DNA of 64,000 bases from Pseudonocardia sp. N23 (GCF_002583555.1 NZ_BEGX01000029.1:186001-250000), one strand, 5' to 3'; positions 27,483 through 36,776 are shown, counted from the first letter of the stretch. Numbers and translations: made by a program. Notes: generated by a model from the sequence alone, not told the origin.

Positions 27483-28961
27483 GTGGACTACACCGAGTAC
27501 CGCCGCCACGACGCCGTCGGGCTGGCCGAGCTGGTCGCGAAGGGCGAGGTCGGCGCGTCGGACCTGCTGGAGACGGCGATCTCGCGGGCAGCGGAGGTCG
27601 AACCGCGGATCCACGCGATCGTCCGGCCCATGCACGAGATCGCCAGGGCCCGCGCCGCAGGCCCGCTGTCCGGGCCGTTCGCCGGGGTCCCGTTCCTGCT
27701 CAAGGACCTGGGCCAGCACTACGCGGGCCTGCCGACGGGCGCGGGGTCCCGCTCGCTGGCCGCGTACGCGCAGCCCGCGCACGCGGTCGTCGTGCAGCGC
27801 TGGCTCGACGCCGGGCTGGTCCCGTTCGGCAAGACCAACACCCCGGAGTTCGGGGCGAAGGCCATCACCGAACCGGAGGTGAACGGCCCGACCCGCAACC
27901 CGTGGGACGCCGGCCGCACCCCGGGCGGCTCGTCGGGCGGGTCGGCGGCGGCCGTCGCGGCGGGCATCGTCCCGGTCGCGGGCGCCTCCGACGGCGGCGG
28001 TTCCATCCGGATCCCGGCGGCGTGCTGCGGGCTGTTCGGTCTCAAGCCCGGTCGTGGCCTGCTGCCCGACGGGCCCGACGTCGCCGAACGGCTCCACGGC
28101 GCGGCGGTGAACGGGGTGGTGTCCCGGTCGGTCCGCGACACCGCCGCGATGCTGGACGTGCTGGCCGGGCCGGACCCGGGCGGGCCGTACGTGACGGCAT
28201 TGCCGGCCGAGCCGTTCGCCGACCTGGCCCGCCGGTCCCCCGGGACCCTGCGCGTCGGGTTCACCACGGCCTCGCCGCTGGGCACACCCGTCGACGCCCA
28301 GGCCGTCGCGGCGGTGCAGGATGCGGCGGAGCTGCTGGAGTCCCTCGGGCACGTCGTGGAGCCGGCGTCGAGCGGGGTCGACGAGCGACAGCTCGCGAAG
28401 GACTTCCTGACGATGTGGTTCGCGGCGGTCGCCTCCCAGGTCACGCAGACGCGGACGCTGACGGGCTGCGGGCCGGACGCCTTCGAGCTCGACACCCGGA
28501 TCATGGCGGCCGTCGGGCGGGCGACGTCGGCCCCGACCTACATCGCCGCGCACGACCGGTGGAACGACCACACCCGCAGGCTTGCCGCGTTCCACGAGCG
28601 CTACGACCTGCTGCTGACCCCGACCCTGGCCCGTCCACCCGTGCGGATCGGGGAGCTCACCGCGCCCGAGGCGGTGCAGCGGGCGAGCCGGGCGCTGCTG
28701 CGCGTCCACGCCGCCGGGTTGCTGGCGAGGACGAACGTGCTGGACACGCTGATCGACCAGAACCTGTCGCCGGTGCCGTTCACACAGCTCGCGAACATCA
28801 CGGGCCGCCCGGCGATGTCGGTGCCGCTGTACCGGACGCCCGACGGTCTGCCGCTGGGCGTGCAGTTCGTCGGACCGCTCGGCGGCGAGGGCCGGCTGCT
28901 CGCGCTGGCGACGCAGCTGGAGGAGGCGCGCCCCTGGGCCGACCGGGAGCCGCCCCTCTGA
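27483..28961 (+). CDS. amidase (amidase-signature family)
   Basis: 492 residues. The Ser-cisSer-Lys triad is visible: Lys in VPFLLKDLG (about residue 80), cis-Ser in GGSSGGSAAA and nucleophile Ser in GASDGGGSIRIPA. C-terminal LPLGVQFVGP is standard. It hydrolyses amides or aryl-amides in the cytoplasm; substrate unknown. GTG 27483 has GAGGGAG upstream. TAGGGT at 27442-27447 is a probable -10 giving a 30-nt leader. Followed by a strong terminator. Confidence 0.93.
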   Translation: MDYTEYRRHDAVGLAELVAKGEVGASDLLETAISRAAEVEPRIHAIVRPMHEIARARAAGPLSGPFAGVPFLLKDLGQHYAGLPTGAGSRSLAAYAQPAHAVVVQRWLDAGLVPFGKTNTPEFGAKAITEPEVNGPTRNPWDAGRTPGGSSGGSAAAVAAGIVPVAGASDGGGSIRIPAACCGLFGLKPGRGLLPDGPDVAERLHGAAVNGVVSRSVRDTAAMLDVLAGPDPGGPYVTALPAEPFADLARRSPGTLRVGFTTASPLGTPVDAQAVAAVQDAAELLESLGHVVEPASSGVDERQLAKDFLTMWFAAVASQVTQTRTLTGCGPDAFELDTRIMAAVGRATSAPTYIAAHDRWNDHTRRLAAFHERYDLLLTPTLARPPVRIGELTAPEAVQRASRALLRVHAAGLLARTNVLDTLIDQNLSPVPFTQLANITGRPAMSVPLYRTPDGLPLGVQFVGPLGGEGRLLALATQLEEARPWADREPPL

Positions 28962-28999
28962 CCGGAACGGGGGCGCACTCGATCGTCGCAGGGCCCCGA

Positions 29000-29031
29000 C
29001 AACACCCCCGGACCACGGTCCGGGGGTGTTG
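29000..29031 (+). terminator. strong terminator after the amidase gene
   Basis: CAACACCCCCGGACC and its perfect complement form a hairpin of at least 14 bp with a CACG loop, 38 nt after the stop at 28961. Confidence 0.8.
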
Positions 29032-29265
29032 CGCGTCCGCATCTGGCTCGAACGTGTCGTCCGCGCCACCCGGGCGCGCTCAGCACACGTTCACCGGCGG
29101 GCTCCGCACCCGACCGAGCCCGAGGGCATCCGGGAACTCGGCGAGTCGATCTCCATGCCGCTGAACAGGAAGTATGCGATCAGCCACGTGTGGTGCCGCA
29201 CGGCACCCACCGCTCGGAGCGGTGATCGCTACTGGTGCGCCCCACGACCCGTGCAGACTGAGCGC
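29032..29265 (+). promoter_or_regulatory. kup upstream region
   Basis: 234 nt between the amidase terminator and kup. It contains two small hairpins, GGTGCCG-CA-CGGCACC and CCGCT-CGG-AGCGG, near 29195-29225. A CAGACT hexamer ends 6 nt before the kup GTG. I looked for a ydaO c-di-AMP riboswitch, common before kup genes in actinobacteria, and could not find its conserved blocks. A frame is open through this region but shows no protein similarity. Confidence 0.35.
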
Positions 29266-31257
29266 GTGACCGACGCAGAGCCCTCCGCCGTCGCGGAGGC
29301 CGGGGCACCCGAGCCCGTCGAACCGCCGCCGTCCGCACCACGGCCGGCCACCGGGAACCCCGACCATCCCGCCGCGCACGGCGGGGGCCTCGCCGGCCTC
29401 GCGCTCGGCGCGCTCGGGATCGTGTTCGGCGACATCGGGACGAGCCCGCTGTACGCGATGCAGACGGTCTTCTCCATCGACGACGGCGCCGTCAAGCCGA
29501 CACCGTCGGACGTCTACGGGATCGTGTCGCTGATCTTCTGGTCGGTGACGATCGTCGTCACGATCAAGTACGTCTCGTTCATCCTGCGCGCCGACAACGA
29601 CGGCGAGGGCGGGATCATGGCGCTCGCCGCCCTGGTCCGGGAGGCGACGAAGTCCCATCCCCGCCGCGCGGCGCTGGCGCTGATGTTCGGGGTGCTGGGG
29701 GCGTCGCTGTTCTACGGCGACTCGTTGATCACCCCGGCCATCTCGGTGCTGTCGGCCGTCGAGGGGCTCGAGCTCGCCGAGCCCCGGCTCGCCGACCTCG
29801 TGCTGCCCATCGGGATCGGCATCCTGGCGCTGCTGTTCCTGGCCCAGCGTTTCGGGACGCACCGCGTCGGGCGGCTGTTCGGGCCGATCATGATGCTGTG
29901 GTTCGCCGCCCTGGCGGTGCTGGGCGTCCCACACATCGCCACCCACCCGACGGTGCTGGCCGGGCTGTCGCCGACCTACATCGTGTCGTTCGTCGTCGAC
30001 CACCCGTTCACGGCGTTCATCGCGATGGGCGCGGTCGTCCTGTCGATCACCGGCGCCGAGGCGCTGTACGCCGACATGGGGCACTTCGGGAAGCGGCCGA
30101 TCCGCGTGTCCTGGTTCGTGATCGTGTGGCCCGCGCTGGTCCTCAACTACCTGGGTCAGGCGGCGCTGATCCTCGACGACCCGAAGGCCGTCGACAACCC
30201 GTTCTACCTGCTGGCCCCCGACTGGGCCCGCTGGCCGCTGGTCGTCCTGGCGACCTTCGCGACGGTCATCGCCTCCCAGGCCGTCATCTCGGGGGCGTTC
30301 TCGGTGTCCCGGCAGGCCGTGCGGCTGGGCTACCTGCCGCACCTCACCGTCCGGCACACGTCGACGCACGAGAGCGGCCAGATCTACGTCCCGGCCGTGA
30401 ACTGGCTCCTGTTCGCCGGGGTGCTGGTGCTGATGGTCGCGTTCACGTCCTCGGACAAGCTCGCCACCGCCTACGGCCTTGCCGTCACCGGCACCCTGAT
30501 GCTGACGACGACCCTGTTCCTGATGTACGCCCACACGAAGTGGCGATGGCCGACGTGGCAGCTCGTGCTCACCGGCATCGTGTTCGGCGGGCTGGAACTG
30601 CTGTACTTCGCCGCCAACGTCACCAAGATCCCGCACGGCGGCTGGCTCCCGCTGCTGATCGCGGCGATCGTCGTCACCGTGATGACGACGTGGCAGCGCG
30701 GCCGCCAGATCGTCACGGGCAGGCGGATCGAGCTGGAGGGCCCGCTGCCCGAGTTCGTGCAGAAGCTTCGCGACGACCGGGTGCCGCGGGTGCCGGGGAT
30801 CGCCGTCTTCCCACACCCCACCAACCAGACGGCGCCGCTCGCGTTGCGCGCCAACGTCGAGTTCAACAAGGTCCTGCACGAGCGGGTGGTGATCGTGTCG
30901 GTGCAGTCGCTGAACGTGCCGTACGTGCCCCTGACCGAGCGGCTCACCGTCGACGACCTGGGCGACGTCGAGGACGGGGTCGTGCACGTGACGGCACGGT
31001 TCGGGTTCCAGGACCCGCCCGACATCCCGCAGCTGCTGCGCGACTGCCGGTCGATGTCCGAGGAGCTGGACTTCGACTCCGACACGGCGTCGTACTTCCT
31101 GTCGCGGCTGACGATCGAGCGCGGCCGGTCCGGCGGGATGGCGTCGTGGCGCACACGGCTGTTCATCGGTCTCTCGCACAACGCTGCCACGCCTGCCGCG
31201 TTCTTCAAGCTGCCCCTGGAACGGACCGTCGTGATGGGCTCCCGGATCGAGATCTGA
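29266..31257 (+). CDS. kup: KUP/HAK/KT-family potassium uptake transporter
   Basis: 663 residues with about twelve membrane helices (residues 45-470) and a cytoplasmic C-terminal domain. The family signature GIVFGDIGTSPLYAMQTVFS is at the first helix, with GxxALYADMGHFG (EALYADMGHFGKRPI) and KYVSFILRADNDGEGG further on. It imports K+ with protons. A 40-residue Pro/Ala-rich lead precedes the first helix. GTG 29266 chosen; no Shine-Dalgarno. Potassium uptake fits the ectoine operon in the same window as osmotic adaptation, though the two are not linked. Confidence 0.95.
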   Translation: MTDAEPSAVAEAGAPEPVEPPPSAPRPATGNPDHPAAHGGGLAGLALGALGIVFGDIGTSPLYAMQTVFSIDDGAVKPTPSDVYGIVSLIFWSVTIVVTIKYVSFILRADNDGEGGIMALAALVREATKSHPRRAALALMFGVLGASLFYGDSLITPAISVLSAVEGLELAEPRLADLVLPIGIGILALLFLAQRFGTHRVGRLFGPIMMLWFAALAVLGVPHIATHPTVLAGLSPTYIVSFVVDHPFTAFIAMGAVVLSITGAEALYADMGHFGKRPIRVSWFVIVWPALVLNYLGQAALILDDPKAVDNPFYLLAPDWARWPLVVLATFATVIASQAVISGAFSVSRQAVRLGYLPHLTVRHTSTHESGQIYVPAVNWLLFAGVLVLMVAFTSSDKLATAYGLAVTGTLMLTTTLFLMYAHTKWRWPTWQLVLTGIVFGGLELLYFAANVTKIPHGGWLPLLIAAIVVTVMTTWQRGRQIVTGRRIELEGPLPEFVQKLRDDRVPRVPGIAVFPHPTNQTAPLALRANVEFNKVLHERVVIVSVQSLNVPYVPLTERLTVDDLGDVEDGVVHVTARFGFQDPPDIPQLLRDCRSMSEELDFDSDTASYFLSRLTIERGRSGGMASWRTRLFIGLSHNAATPAAFFKLPLERTVVMGSRIEI

Positions 31258-31282
31258 GGCTGCCGGCCGGTTGCGCGCCCGG

Positions 31283-32023
31283 TCAGGGCGGCGGGAGCGT
31301 CACGCCGAACCCGGCGACCGAGAGTCGCAGCAGCACCTGCCCCGGCGCGAGCAGGTCGGCGATCTTCGCCGCGGCCAGCACCTCCAGCTCGGTGAGCCGG
31401 GCCGCGTAGGTGTCGGGCCCGGCGAGGCGCGCCCGCTGCAGCTCGATCGCGTTGTGCCACACCTTCTGCCGGGACTCGCGCAGGAACCGTCGTGACGCCC
31501 GGCGGTTGACCGGGGTCAGCGCGCGGTCCAGCAGCCGGCGCGCCGAGCGGGCGGCCAGCTCGCCGTCCTCGGCCGCCACCCGGGTAGAGAGGATGCCGTC
31601 GATGCGCTCGTGGTCGCGGCGGCGCAGGTCCATCAGCGCGGGGTCGGCGAACGCGGCGTCGGGGATGACGGCGAGGAGTGCCTGGGGCAGGTCGTAGTTG
31701 ACGTGCGCGTTCACCCCGAGCAGCACGTGCAGCAGCGACGGCAGCGACTCCCGCGCCCCGAACGCCAGCCGCCACGGCCGGGGCGGTGACGCGCCGGTGA
31801 GGTGGGCGTCGAGCGCGGCGAGGTAGAACCCCGCGAACACGACGTCCCACTCCTCCACCCACGCCGGGTCCTCGAACACCCCGCGGCCGACGGCCTCGCC
31901 GACGGCCAGCGTCGTGCGCCGGTAGGTCCCGAGGAAGTCGCGCTGGGCGGTCCGGCCGGGTGGCATCGCGTCGAGCCGGGCCTGCAGGTCCGCGGCGACG
32001 GCCTCGATCGCGGCGCTGCTCAT
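31283..32023 (-). CDS. DUF5995 family protein
   Basis: 246 residues, largely helical. Family features include WDVVFAGFYLAALDAHLTG, HVLLGVNAHVNYDLPQALL and a C-terminal RLTELEVLAAAKIADLLAP. Conserved His and Asp in the NAHVNYD segment suggest metal binding, but no activity is known. Convergent with kup; 78 nt from the next gene upstream on the same strand. Confidence 0.85.
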   Translation of the reverse strand: MSSAAIEAVAADLQARLDAMPPGRTAQRDFLGTYRRTTLAVGEAVGRGVFEDPAWVEEWDVVFAGFYLAALDAHLTGASPPRPWRLAFGARESLPSLLHVLLGVNAHVNYDLPQALLAVIPDAAFADPALMDLRRRDHERIDGILSTRVAAEDGELAARSARRLLDRALTPVNRRASRRFLRESRQKVWHNAIELQRARLAGPDTYAARLTELEVLAAAKIADLLAPGQVLLRLSVAGFGVTLPPP

Positions 32024-32101
32024 CGGGGCGATCCTGCCCGCGAGCGTGCCGTCACGCCACGGCGGACGTGTGCCCGGTGCTCGTGCGACGCGGGTGCGTC
32101 A

Positions 32102-32698
32102 TCAGCGGTGGTCGGCGACGACCGCGTCGGAACCCCACGGCGTCACCTCGACGTCGCGGGCGTGGAAACGTTCGGGCAGGTCGTCGACGATGTCCCAGGT
32201 CGCCGACAGCCGTCCGAACCCGACGAACACCGCGATCTGCATGCCCAGCTCGACGATCTCGGGCTCGGCGAAGTGCAGGCGCAGGTCGTCGAAGACGGCC
32301 TCGCCGGCGGCGAGGTGGTCGGTGGCGAAGAGGTCGGCGTAGCGCAGTGCGGCCTTCTCGGCGTCGGTCAGGTCCGGCGCCTCGTCCGGCTTCTCCAGCG
32401 AACACACCAGGGCCTCGGTGACGCCGTCCGCGGCACCGGTGGCCGTGCGCAGGGCCATGCAGCTGCGGCACTGGTTGTGGAACGCGATGCGCAGCCGCGT
32501 CAGCTCGACCAGCCGCGGCGGCAACGTGGACGTCGCTGCCATCGCGCTGCGGAACGCCAGGAAGGCGTCCGTGACGTCGGGCCGCTGGGCGAGGACCCGC
32601 AGCAGGCCGAGGCCCTGGGGGTCGTCGATGGCGGGGCCGAGCGTGGTGCGCAGGGCCGGGTCGAACTCGTGCGGCGGGACGGCGTGCAGGCGGGCCAC
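32102..32698 (-). CDS. carboxymuconolactone decarboxylase family (AhpD-like) protein
   Basis: 198 residues. LPPRLVELTRLRIAFHNQCRSCMALRT has the CxxC of AhpD-type peroxidase partners, and YADLFATDHLAAGEAVFDDL follows. It is the second AhpD-fold protein of the window, not closely similar to the first. ATG or GTG at 32698; GAGGAGAGG lies just upstream. Probably in an operon with the DUF5995 gene. Confidence 0.88.
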   Translation of the reverse strand: MARLHAVPPHEFDPALRTTLGPAIDDPQGLGLLRVLAQRPDVTDAFLAFRSAMAATSTLPPRLVELTRLRIAFHNQCRSCMALRTATGAADGVTEALVCSLEKPDEAPDLTDAEKAALRYADLFATDHLAAGEAVFDDLRLHFAEPEIVELGMQIAVFVGFGRLSATWDIVDDLPERFHARDVEVTPWGSDAVVADHR

Positions 32699-32926
32699 GG
32701 GACCTCTCCTCGTCGAGGGACGGTCCGAGTGTCATCGCGCACGCCTGACGTAGTCAAGGTTCTAACGACGACACCCGGGCCCGCCGAGCCAGCGGCGAAC
32801 CCGGCGCGGGAAGAAACGGGGGTCGCCCCTACCCGGCTCGGGGGTCGGCACGATCGAGACCCGGCCACCGGATCGGCAGGATTCTCCTCATGCGGGAGCC
32901 CCCCGCCCCCTGGAAGGAGACTCCCG

Positions 32927-33697
32927 ATGCCCCCCTACAGCAACGGCCCCGCACACCACGGTCAGCAGCCCGGCTACGGCTACCCGCCCCCACCGCCCCG
33001 CCCGCCGATGCCTGGGCAGCGCAGCTACGGCGAGGCGCCCGGGTACTTCCCGCCCCAGGGCTACGCGCCGCCCCAGGCTCCGTCCCGCTCCGGCGACACC
33101 CACATCGCACGGTCCGGTTCGGGCAAGTCGATCGCGACGATCGTCGTCGTCGTGATCGCTGTGCTCGTCGTCGGTGGCGGTGCCGCGTACTGGGCCCTCG
33201 GCGGCTCACTGCCGTTCGGCTCGGGCACGGCCAAGCCCTCCGCCGTGTCGACCGGCTCCGCCGGCTCCGGTTCCGGTTCCGGTTCCGGTTCCGGTTCCGA
33301 GGACGTCGCCTTCGGCGGCGGCGCCGGCACCACGGCCCCCGGCTGCCCGTTCACGGCCGCGGAGATCACCTCACTGGTGGGCCAGCCGATGAAGGACGAC
33401 GGCAGCTGCCTGTTCGGCGACGGCAAGGGCGTCGCCCAGCTGAGCATCACGATGTCGAGCGCGTCGACCGGCGAGATCATGCTCGACACGCTGCGCGAGC
33501 ACGCGAGCGGGCAGTACGACCAGGTGTCGGACCTGTCCGGGGCGAAGGGTTACGTCGCCACCAAGGAGCTCGGCGGCGAGGCCGTCGCGGTCACCGGCAA
33601 GGGCGGCTACACGATCACCATGAGCGGCTTCGAGCGGTTCTCGAAGACCGGCTACGGCCCGGTCCTGACGAAGATCGCCGACGCGCTGCCCGCCTGA
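32927..33697 (+). CDS. single-pass membrane protein with proline-rich N-terminus and extracellular domain
   Basis: 256 residues. Residues 1-60 are Pro/Gly/Tyr-rich and cytoplasmic; one transmembrane helix (about 66-90, IATIVVVVIAVLVVGGGAAY); then a (Gly-Ser)6 linker encoded by a hexanucleotide repeat; then an outer domain of about 130 residues with two cysteines (PGCPFTAAEI, GSCLFGDG), probably a disulfide. The outer domain resembles lipoprotein-like sensor folds of actinobacteria but I cannot name it. ATG 32927 follows AAGGAG with 9-nt spacing. Confidence 0.8.
   Translation: MPPYSNGPAHHGQQPGYGYPPPPPRPPMPGQRSYGEAPGYFPPQGYAPPQAPSRSGDTHIARSGSGKSIATIVVVVIAVLVVGGGAAYWALGGSLPFGSGTAKPSAVSTGSAGSGSGSGSGSGSEDVAFGGGAGTTAPGCPFTAAEITSLVGQPMKDDGSCLFGDGKGVAQLSITMSSASTGEIMLDTLREHASGQYDQVSDLSGAKGYVATKELGGEAVAVTGKGGYTITMSGFERFSKTGYGPVLTKIADALPA
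33269..33298 (+). repeat. hexanucleotide tandem repeat GGTTCC x5
   Basis: Five perfect GGTTCC units in frame, each coding Gly-Ser, preceded by a variant GGCTCC unit. Change in copy number would alter the linker between membrane and outer domain without shifting frame. Confidence 0.9.
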
Positions 33698-33798
33698 CCC
33701 GCACGTTCCCTACCACGCGCCGGGCGGTCCCCCGACCTCCCGGCGCCTTCTTCATCGCAAGTAGTTGTCTTGCGTCAAGCAAGCATGATGATGCGGAG

Positions 33799-33987
33799 GT
33801 GGCCACCCCGGACGCCGGCGCCATCTGGCTGCTGGCCTGGCGGATCGGGCAGGGCGTCGGCGGGGCGTTCCCCGTCGGCGACTCCGGCGCGATCCTCACG
33901 ATCGTCGCCTGCCTGATCGCCGCGGCGGCCAGCGTCTCCCGCGGCACCAGCTACGTCGACGGCGGCGTCCCGACGACGGGCCGCTGA
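33799..33987 (+). pseudogene. composite remnant: MFS transporter fragment joined to an SDR C-terminus
   Basis: The frame from GTG 33799 reads AIWLLAWRIGQGVGGAFPVG, the helix-4 signature of DHA2-type MFS exporters, then quickly SRGTSYVDGGVPTTGR and stop, which is the C-terminus of short-chain dehydrogenases. Nothing lies between. Upstream, CTTG-CGT-CAAG within a MarR-like site (33765-33790) looks like the old control region. The piece is best explained by a large deletion that joined the ends of two neighbouring genes. Confidence 0.55.
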
Positions 33988-34015
33988 CCACCCGGCGCAC
34001 GGCCCACGGGGTGTC

Positions 34016-34056
34016 GTGAGTGGCGACGGCCGCTGTGGCGACTATCGCCACTCACG
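34016..34056. repeat. 41-bp palindromic intergenic repeat, copy 1
   Basis: Begins GTGAGTGGCGA and ends TCGCCACTCACG, giving 11 perfect base pairs and an imperfect extension to 18 pairs around a 4-nt loop. Copy 2 at 54320-54360 has the same length and 30 of 41 identical bases, all differences being transitions. It lies between a pseudogene and the alcohol dehydrogenase gene. Confidence 0.8.
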
Positions 34057-34120
34057 GGGGGGCGCTCACACTGATCGCGACGGCGGCGCTCGGCGTGGAG
34101 CCCGCCCGGAGGGAGACGCG

Positions 34121-35206
34121 ATGCCGGACACCGTCGAGGCCATGGTGCTCACCGAGGCGCGAGAGCTCGTCGCACGCGAGTTCCCGAGACCCGAGGTCGG
34201 GCCCGACGACGGGCTCCTGCGCGTGGAGATCGCGGGCATCTGCCACACCGACGTCGACATCGTCACCGGCGGCTACCCCACGCCTTTGCCGCTGATCATG
34301 GGCCACGAGATCGTCGGCAGGATCGAGGAGGTCGGCGCCCGGGCCGCGCGGCGATGGGGGGTGGCGACCGGGGACCGGGTCGTCGTCGAACCGATGGTGG
34401 CCTGCGGCGCCTGCCCGTACTGCACGGCCGGGGACAGCCGGTTCTGCGACAACGCCGACGGCTACGGCACCGTCACCTCCTCCGACGTCGCGCCGCACCT
34501 CTGGGGCGCCTACTCACCGCTGATGCACCTCGCGCCCGGCTCGGTGGTGCACCGCGTCCCCGCCGGGATGAGCGCCGAGACCGGGATGCTCTGCACCGTC
34601 GCGATCGCCAACGCCGTGCAGTGGACGCTCGCCCGGGGCGGGGTCGTCCAGGGTCACGACGTCGTCGTGCAGGGTGTCGGGCCGATCGGGCTGTGCTGCG
34701 TCGCCGCCGCCCGGGCCGCCGGGGCCCGCACGGTCATCGCCACCGGCCTGCCCCGCGACGTACTGGGCCGTGAGCTCGCCCCCGATTTCGGTGCCGACGT
34801 CGTGGTCACCGCCGGCGAGCAGGACGTCGTCGAGGCCGTGCGGATAGCGACGGGTGGGCGGCTGGCCGACGTCGTCGTCGACACCACGGGCAGCCCGCAG
34901 GCGCTGCGCACGTCGCTGGACCTGGTCCGCCGGACCGGGACCGTCGTGAGCGGCGGGGTCACCGGCAAGGACGTGCTGACACCGCTGCCGATGGACGTCG
35001 TGACGCTCAAGGAGATCCGGCTGCAGGGCGTGTTCAGCTTCGACAGCTCGGCGGTCCGCCGCGCGATGGCCCTCGCGGAGACGGGCCGTTTTCCCTTCGA
35101 ACGCCTCGTGACCCACCGCTTCGACCTGCACGACGCGGCGGCAGCCCTGGCGGCCGTGTCGAACCACGACCTCACGGACCGCCTCAAGGTCGTCCTGGTG
35201 CCCTGA
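34121..35206 (+). CDS. zinc-dependent alcohol dehydrogenase-like oxidoreductase
   Basis: 361 residues, MDR superfamily. Catalytic zinc ligands are in GICHTDVDIVTG (Cys) and MGHEIVG (His, Glu). The structural-zinc lobe has ACGACPYCTAGDSRFC, with four cysteines. The NAD-binding motif is QGVGPIGLCCVAAARAAGA. ATG 34121 has GGAGGGAG upstream. Substrate unknown. The gene stands alone between an intergenic repeat and a convergent small gene. Confidence 0.93.
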   Translation: MPDTVEAMVLTEARELVAREFPRPEVGPDDGLLRVEIAGICHTDVDIVTGGYPTPLPLIMGHEIVGRIEEVGARAARRWGVATGDRVVVEPMVACGACPYCTAGDSRFCDNADGYGTVTSSDVAPHLWGAYSPLMHLAPGSVVHRVPAGMSAETGMLCTVAIANAVQWTLARGGVVQGHDVVVQGVGPIGLCCVAAARAAGARTVIATGLPRDVLGRELAPDFGADVVVTAGEQDVVEAVRIATGGRLADVVVDTTGSPQALRTSLDLVRRTGTVVSGGVTGKDVLTPLPMDVVTLKEIRLQGVFSFDSSAVRRAMALAETGRFPFERLVTHRFDLHDAAAALAAVSNHDLTDRLKVVLVP

Positions 35207-35217
35207 CCCGGCCGAGG

Positions 35218-35310
35218 TCAGCAGCCGACGAGGTACAGCACGAACGACGCCACCAGGACGACGAGGACGACGACGACACGGCCGCGCAGCAACCGCTGCT
35301 GACGGGTCAC
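35218..35310 (-). CDS. possible 30-residue single-helix membrane peptide
   Basis: GTG 35310 opens a frame for a 30-residue peptide: a basic start (VTRQQRLLRGR) and one hydrophobic helix rich in Val and Leu (VVVVLVVLVASFVLYLVGC), ending in Cys and TGA. Positive-inside topology is clear. It lies 62 nt downstream of the L,D-transpeptidase gene on the same strand. AGGCAGGA touches the start codon, which is closer than ideal for a ribosome binding site. Coding status is inference. Confidence 0.45.
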   Translation of the reverse strand: MTRQQRLLRGRVVVVLVVLVASFVLYLVGC

Positions 35311-35372
35311 TCCTGCCTGGTCGGCGCCGGACTCCGCCCGTTACTCCGCAGCCCCGTCGGTTCGCGGCACCG

Positions 35373-36593
35373 CTACTTCGCCGCGCTGCCCGTCTGCCAC
35401 TGCGCCCAGGACAGCTCCCAGTCTCCGTAGGTGTCGCCCAGCGGGAGCGTCGGCCCGCCGGAGTTGGCGATCTCGACGACGTCGCCGATCCCGAAGTGGT
35501 CGAAGAACCACTGCGCGTTGGCGGGACTGAGGTTGACGCAGCCGTGCGAGACGTTGGCCCCGCCCTGCGACCCCACCGACCAGGGCGCGGAGTGCACGAA
35601 CTCGCCGTCGTCGGAGATCCGCAGGTCCAGGTCGACCTGCTCCTTGTAGTAGCCGGGCTGGCCCGCGCAGACGCCGTAGGTGCAGGAGTCCATGGTGATC
35701 GTCGGCTGCTTGTCGGAGATGACGTGCGGGCCGGTGTGCGAGGGGAAGCCGGGCGAGCCGAGGCTGATCGGCATCGTCTTGACCAGCGCGCCGTTCTGGA
35801 AGATCTGCATCTGCTCGGTCTTGCCGTCGGCCTTGGCGACCCAGGAGTCGTGGACGTGGATCGTCTCGGTGCGGTCGGTCTGGCCGTAGGTGCCGTTGCC
35901 GAGGTCGACGCCGAAGAGGTCGGCCTTGAGCGTGAGGGTGCTGCCGGACTGCCAGTAGACCTTGGGCCGGTAGTGGACCTCGGTGTTCGACAGCCAGTAC
36001 CAGCTCCCCTCCTGTGGTGGGCTCGACGTGACCGTCAGCGCCTTCTCGGCGGTGGCATGGTCCTTCACGGCGTGGTCGAAGCGCACGACGATGGGCTGCC
36101 CGACCCCGACGGTGGTCTGCGCGGGCGGCGGGATGAACGACGGGTAGGCGGTCCGCTCGGGCGCCAGGGTCGTGACGGTGCGGTCGTCGTGGTGACGGCT
36201 GCCGTCGGGGCCGAGGGTGTCGACGCCGACGGTGTAGGTGGTGCCGTAGCCGAGGTCACCGGTGGAGGACCACTCGGTGGCGTTCTGCGCGAGGTCGCCG
36301 GTGACCTGCTTGCCGTCGGACTTGTCGGTCATCGCGACGGCGGCGATGGTGCCGCCGGTGACGCTGAGGTGCAACGGGTCGCCGGGGTTGAAGGGGCCGC
36401 TGTCGGCGTTGGTGGCGACGACGGGCGCGACCGGCGCCGCCGGTCCAGCGGCGTCGCCACCGATGCCGGCCGAGAGCGCCTCCGCCTGTCGTGGCGACAC
36501 GATGACCAACGCGGCCAGCACGATGCACGCCAGCACCGCGACGCCCAGCGACAGCGTCAGCCCGGTCCGCACGCGGCCCGTCGGAGCTCTCAC
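35373..36593 (-). CDS. L,D-transpeptidase with Ig-like domains (LdtMt2-type)
   Basis: 406 residues. A signal anchor (residues about 8-35) is followed by two Ig-like domains and a YkuD catalytic domain. The active-site motif SHGCVNLS carries the nucleophile cysteine near residue 357, with the conserved His (FVHSAPW) 18 residues earlier. It makes 3-3 crosslinks in peptidoglycan outside the membrane and is the target of carbapenems in mycobacteria. GTG 36593 chosen; GTG 36605 is an alternative. Divergent from the nitronate monooxygenase gene across about 180 nt. Confidence 0.94.
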   Translation of the reverse strand: MRAPTGRVRTGLTLSLGVAVLACIVLAALVIVSPRQAEALSAGIGGDAAGPAAPVAPVVATNADSGPFNPGDPLHLSVTGGTIAAVAMTDKSDGKQVTGDLAQNATEWSSTGDLGYGTTYTVGVDTLGPDGSRHHDDRTVTTLAPERTAYPSFIPPPAQTTVGVGQPIVVRFDHAVKDHATAEKALTVTSSPPQEGSWYWLSNTEVHYRPKVYWQSGSTLTLKADLFGVDLGNGTYGQTDRTETIHVHDSWVAKADGKTEQMQIFQNGALVKTMPISLGSPGFPSHTGPHVISDKQPTITMDSCTYGVCAGQPGYYKEQVDLDLRISDDGEFVHSAPWSVGSQGGANVSHGCVNLSPANAQWFFDHFGIGDVVEIANSGGPTLPLGDTYGDWELSWAQWQTGSAAK

Positions 36594-36776
36594 GACAGTC
36601 CCCACCCACCCCTTCGGCCCCCGTCGCGACGGCCTACGGGTACAGACTGCCACCGTCGGGTGAGGGCCCTCCCGTGAGGCGGATCCCTTGTGACGCAACG
36701 AGAACGAACCGCGCGAACCTCCCCAACAGGGCTCGCGTGAGAACCTGGGACCGAGCGGGACGAACAGGAGCTGACG

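Noticed and set aside
29032-29265. ydaO-type c-di-AMP riboswitch before kup
   Set aside because: The position is right and small hairpins exist, but I could not find the conserved ydaO sequence blocks.
33765-33798. Functional MarR operator at CTTG-CGT-CAAG
   Set aside because: The dyad is fair, but the gene it would control is a remnant and no MarR gene is adjacent; treated as a relic.
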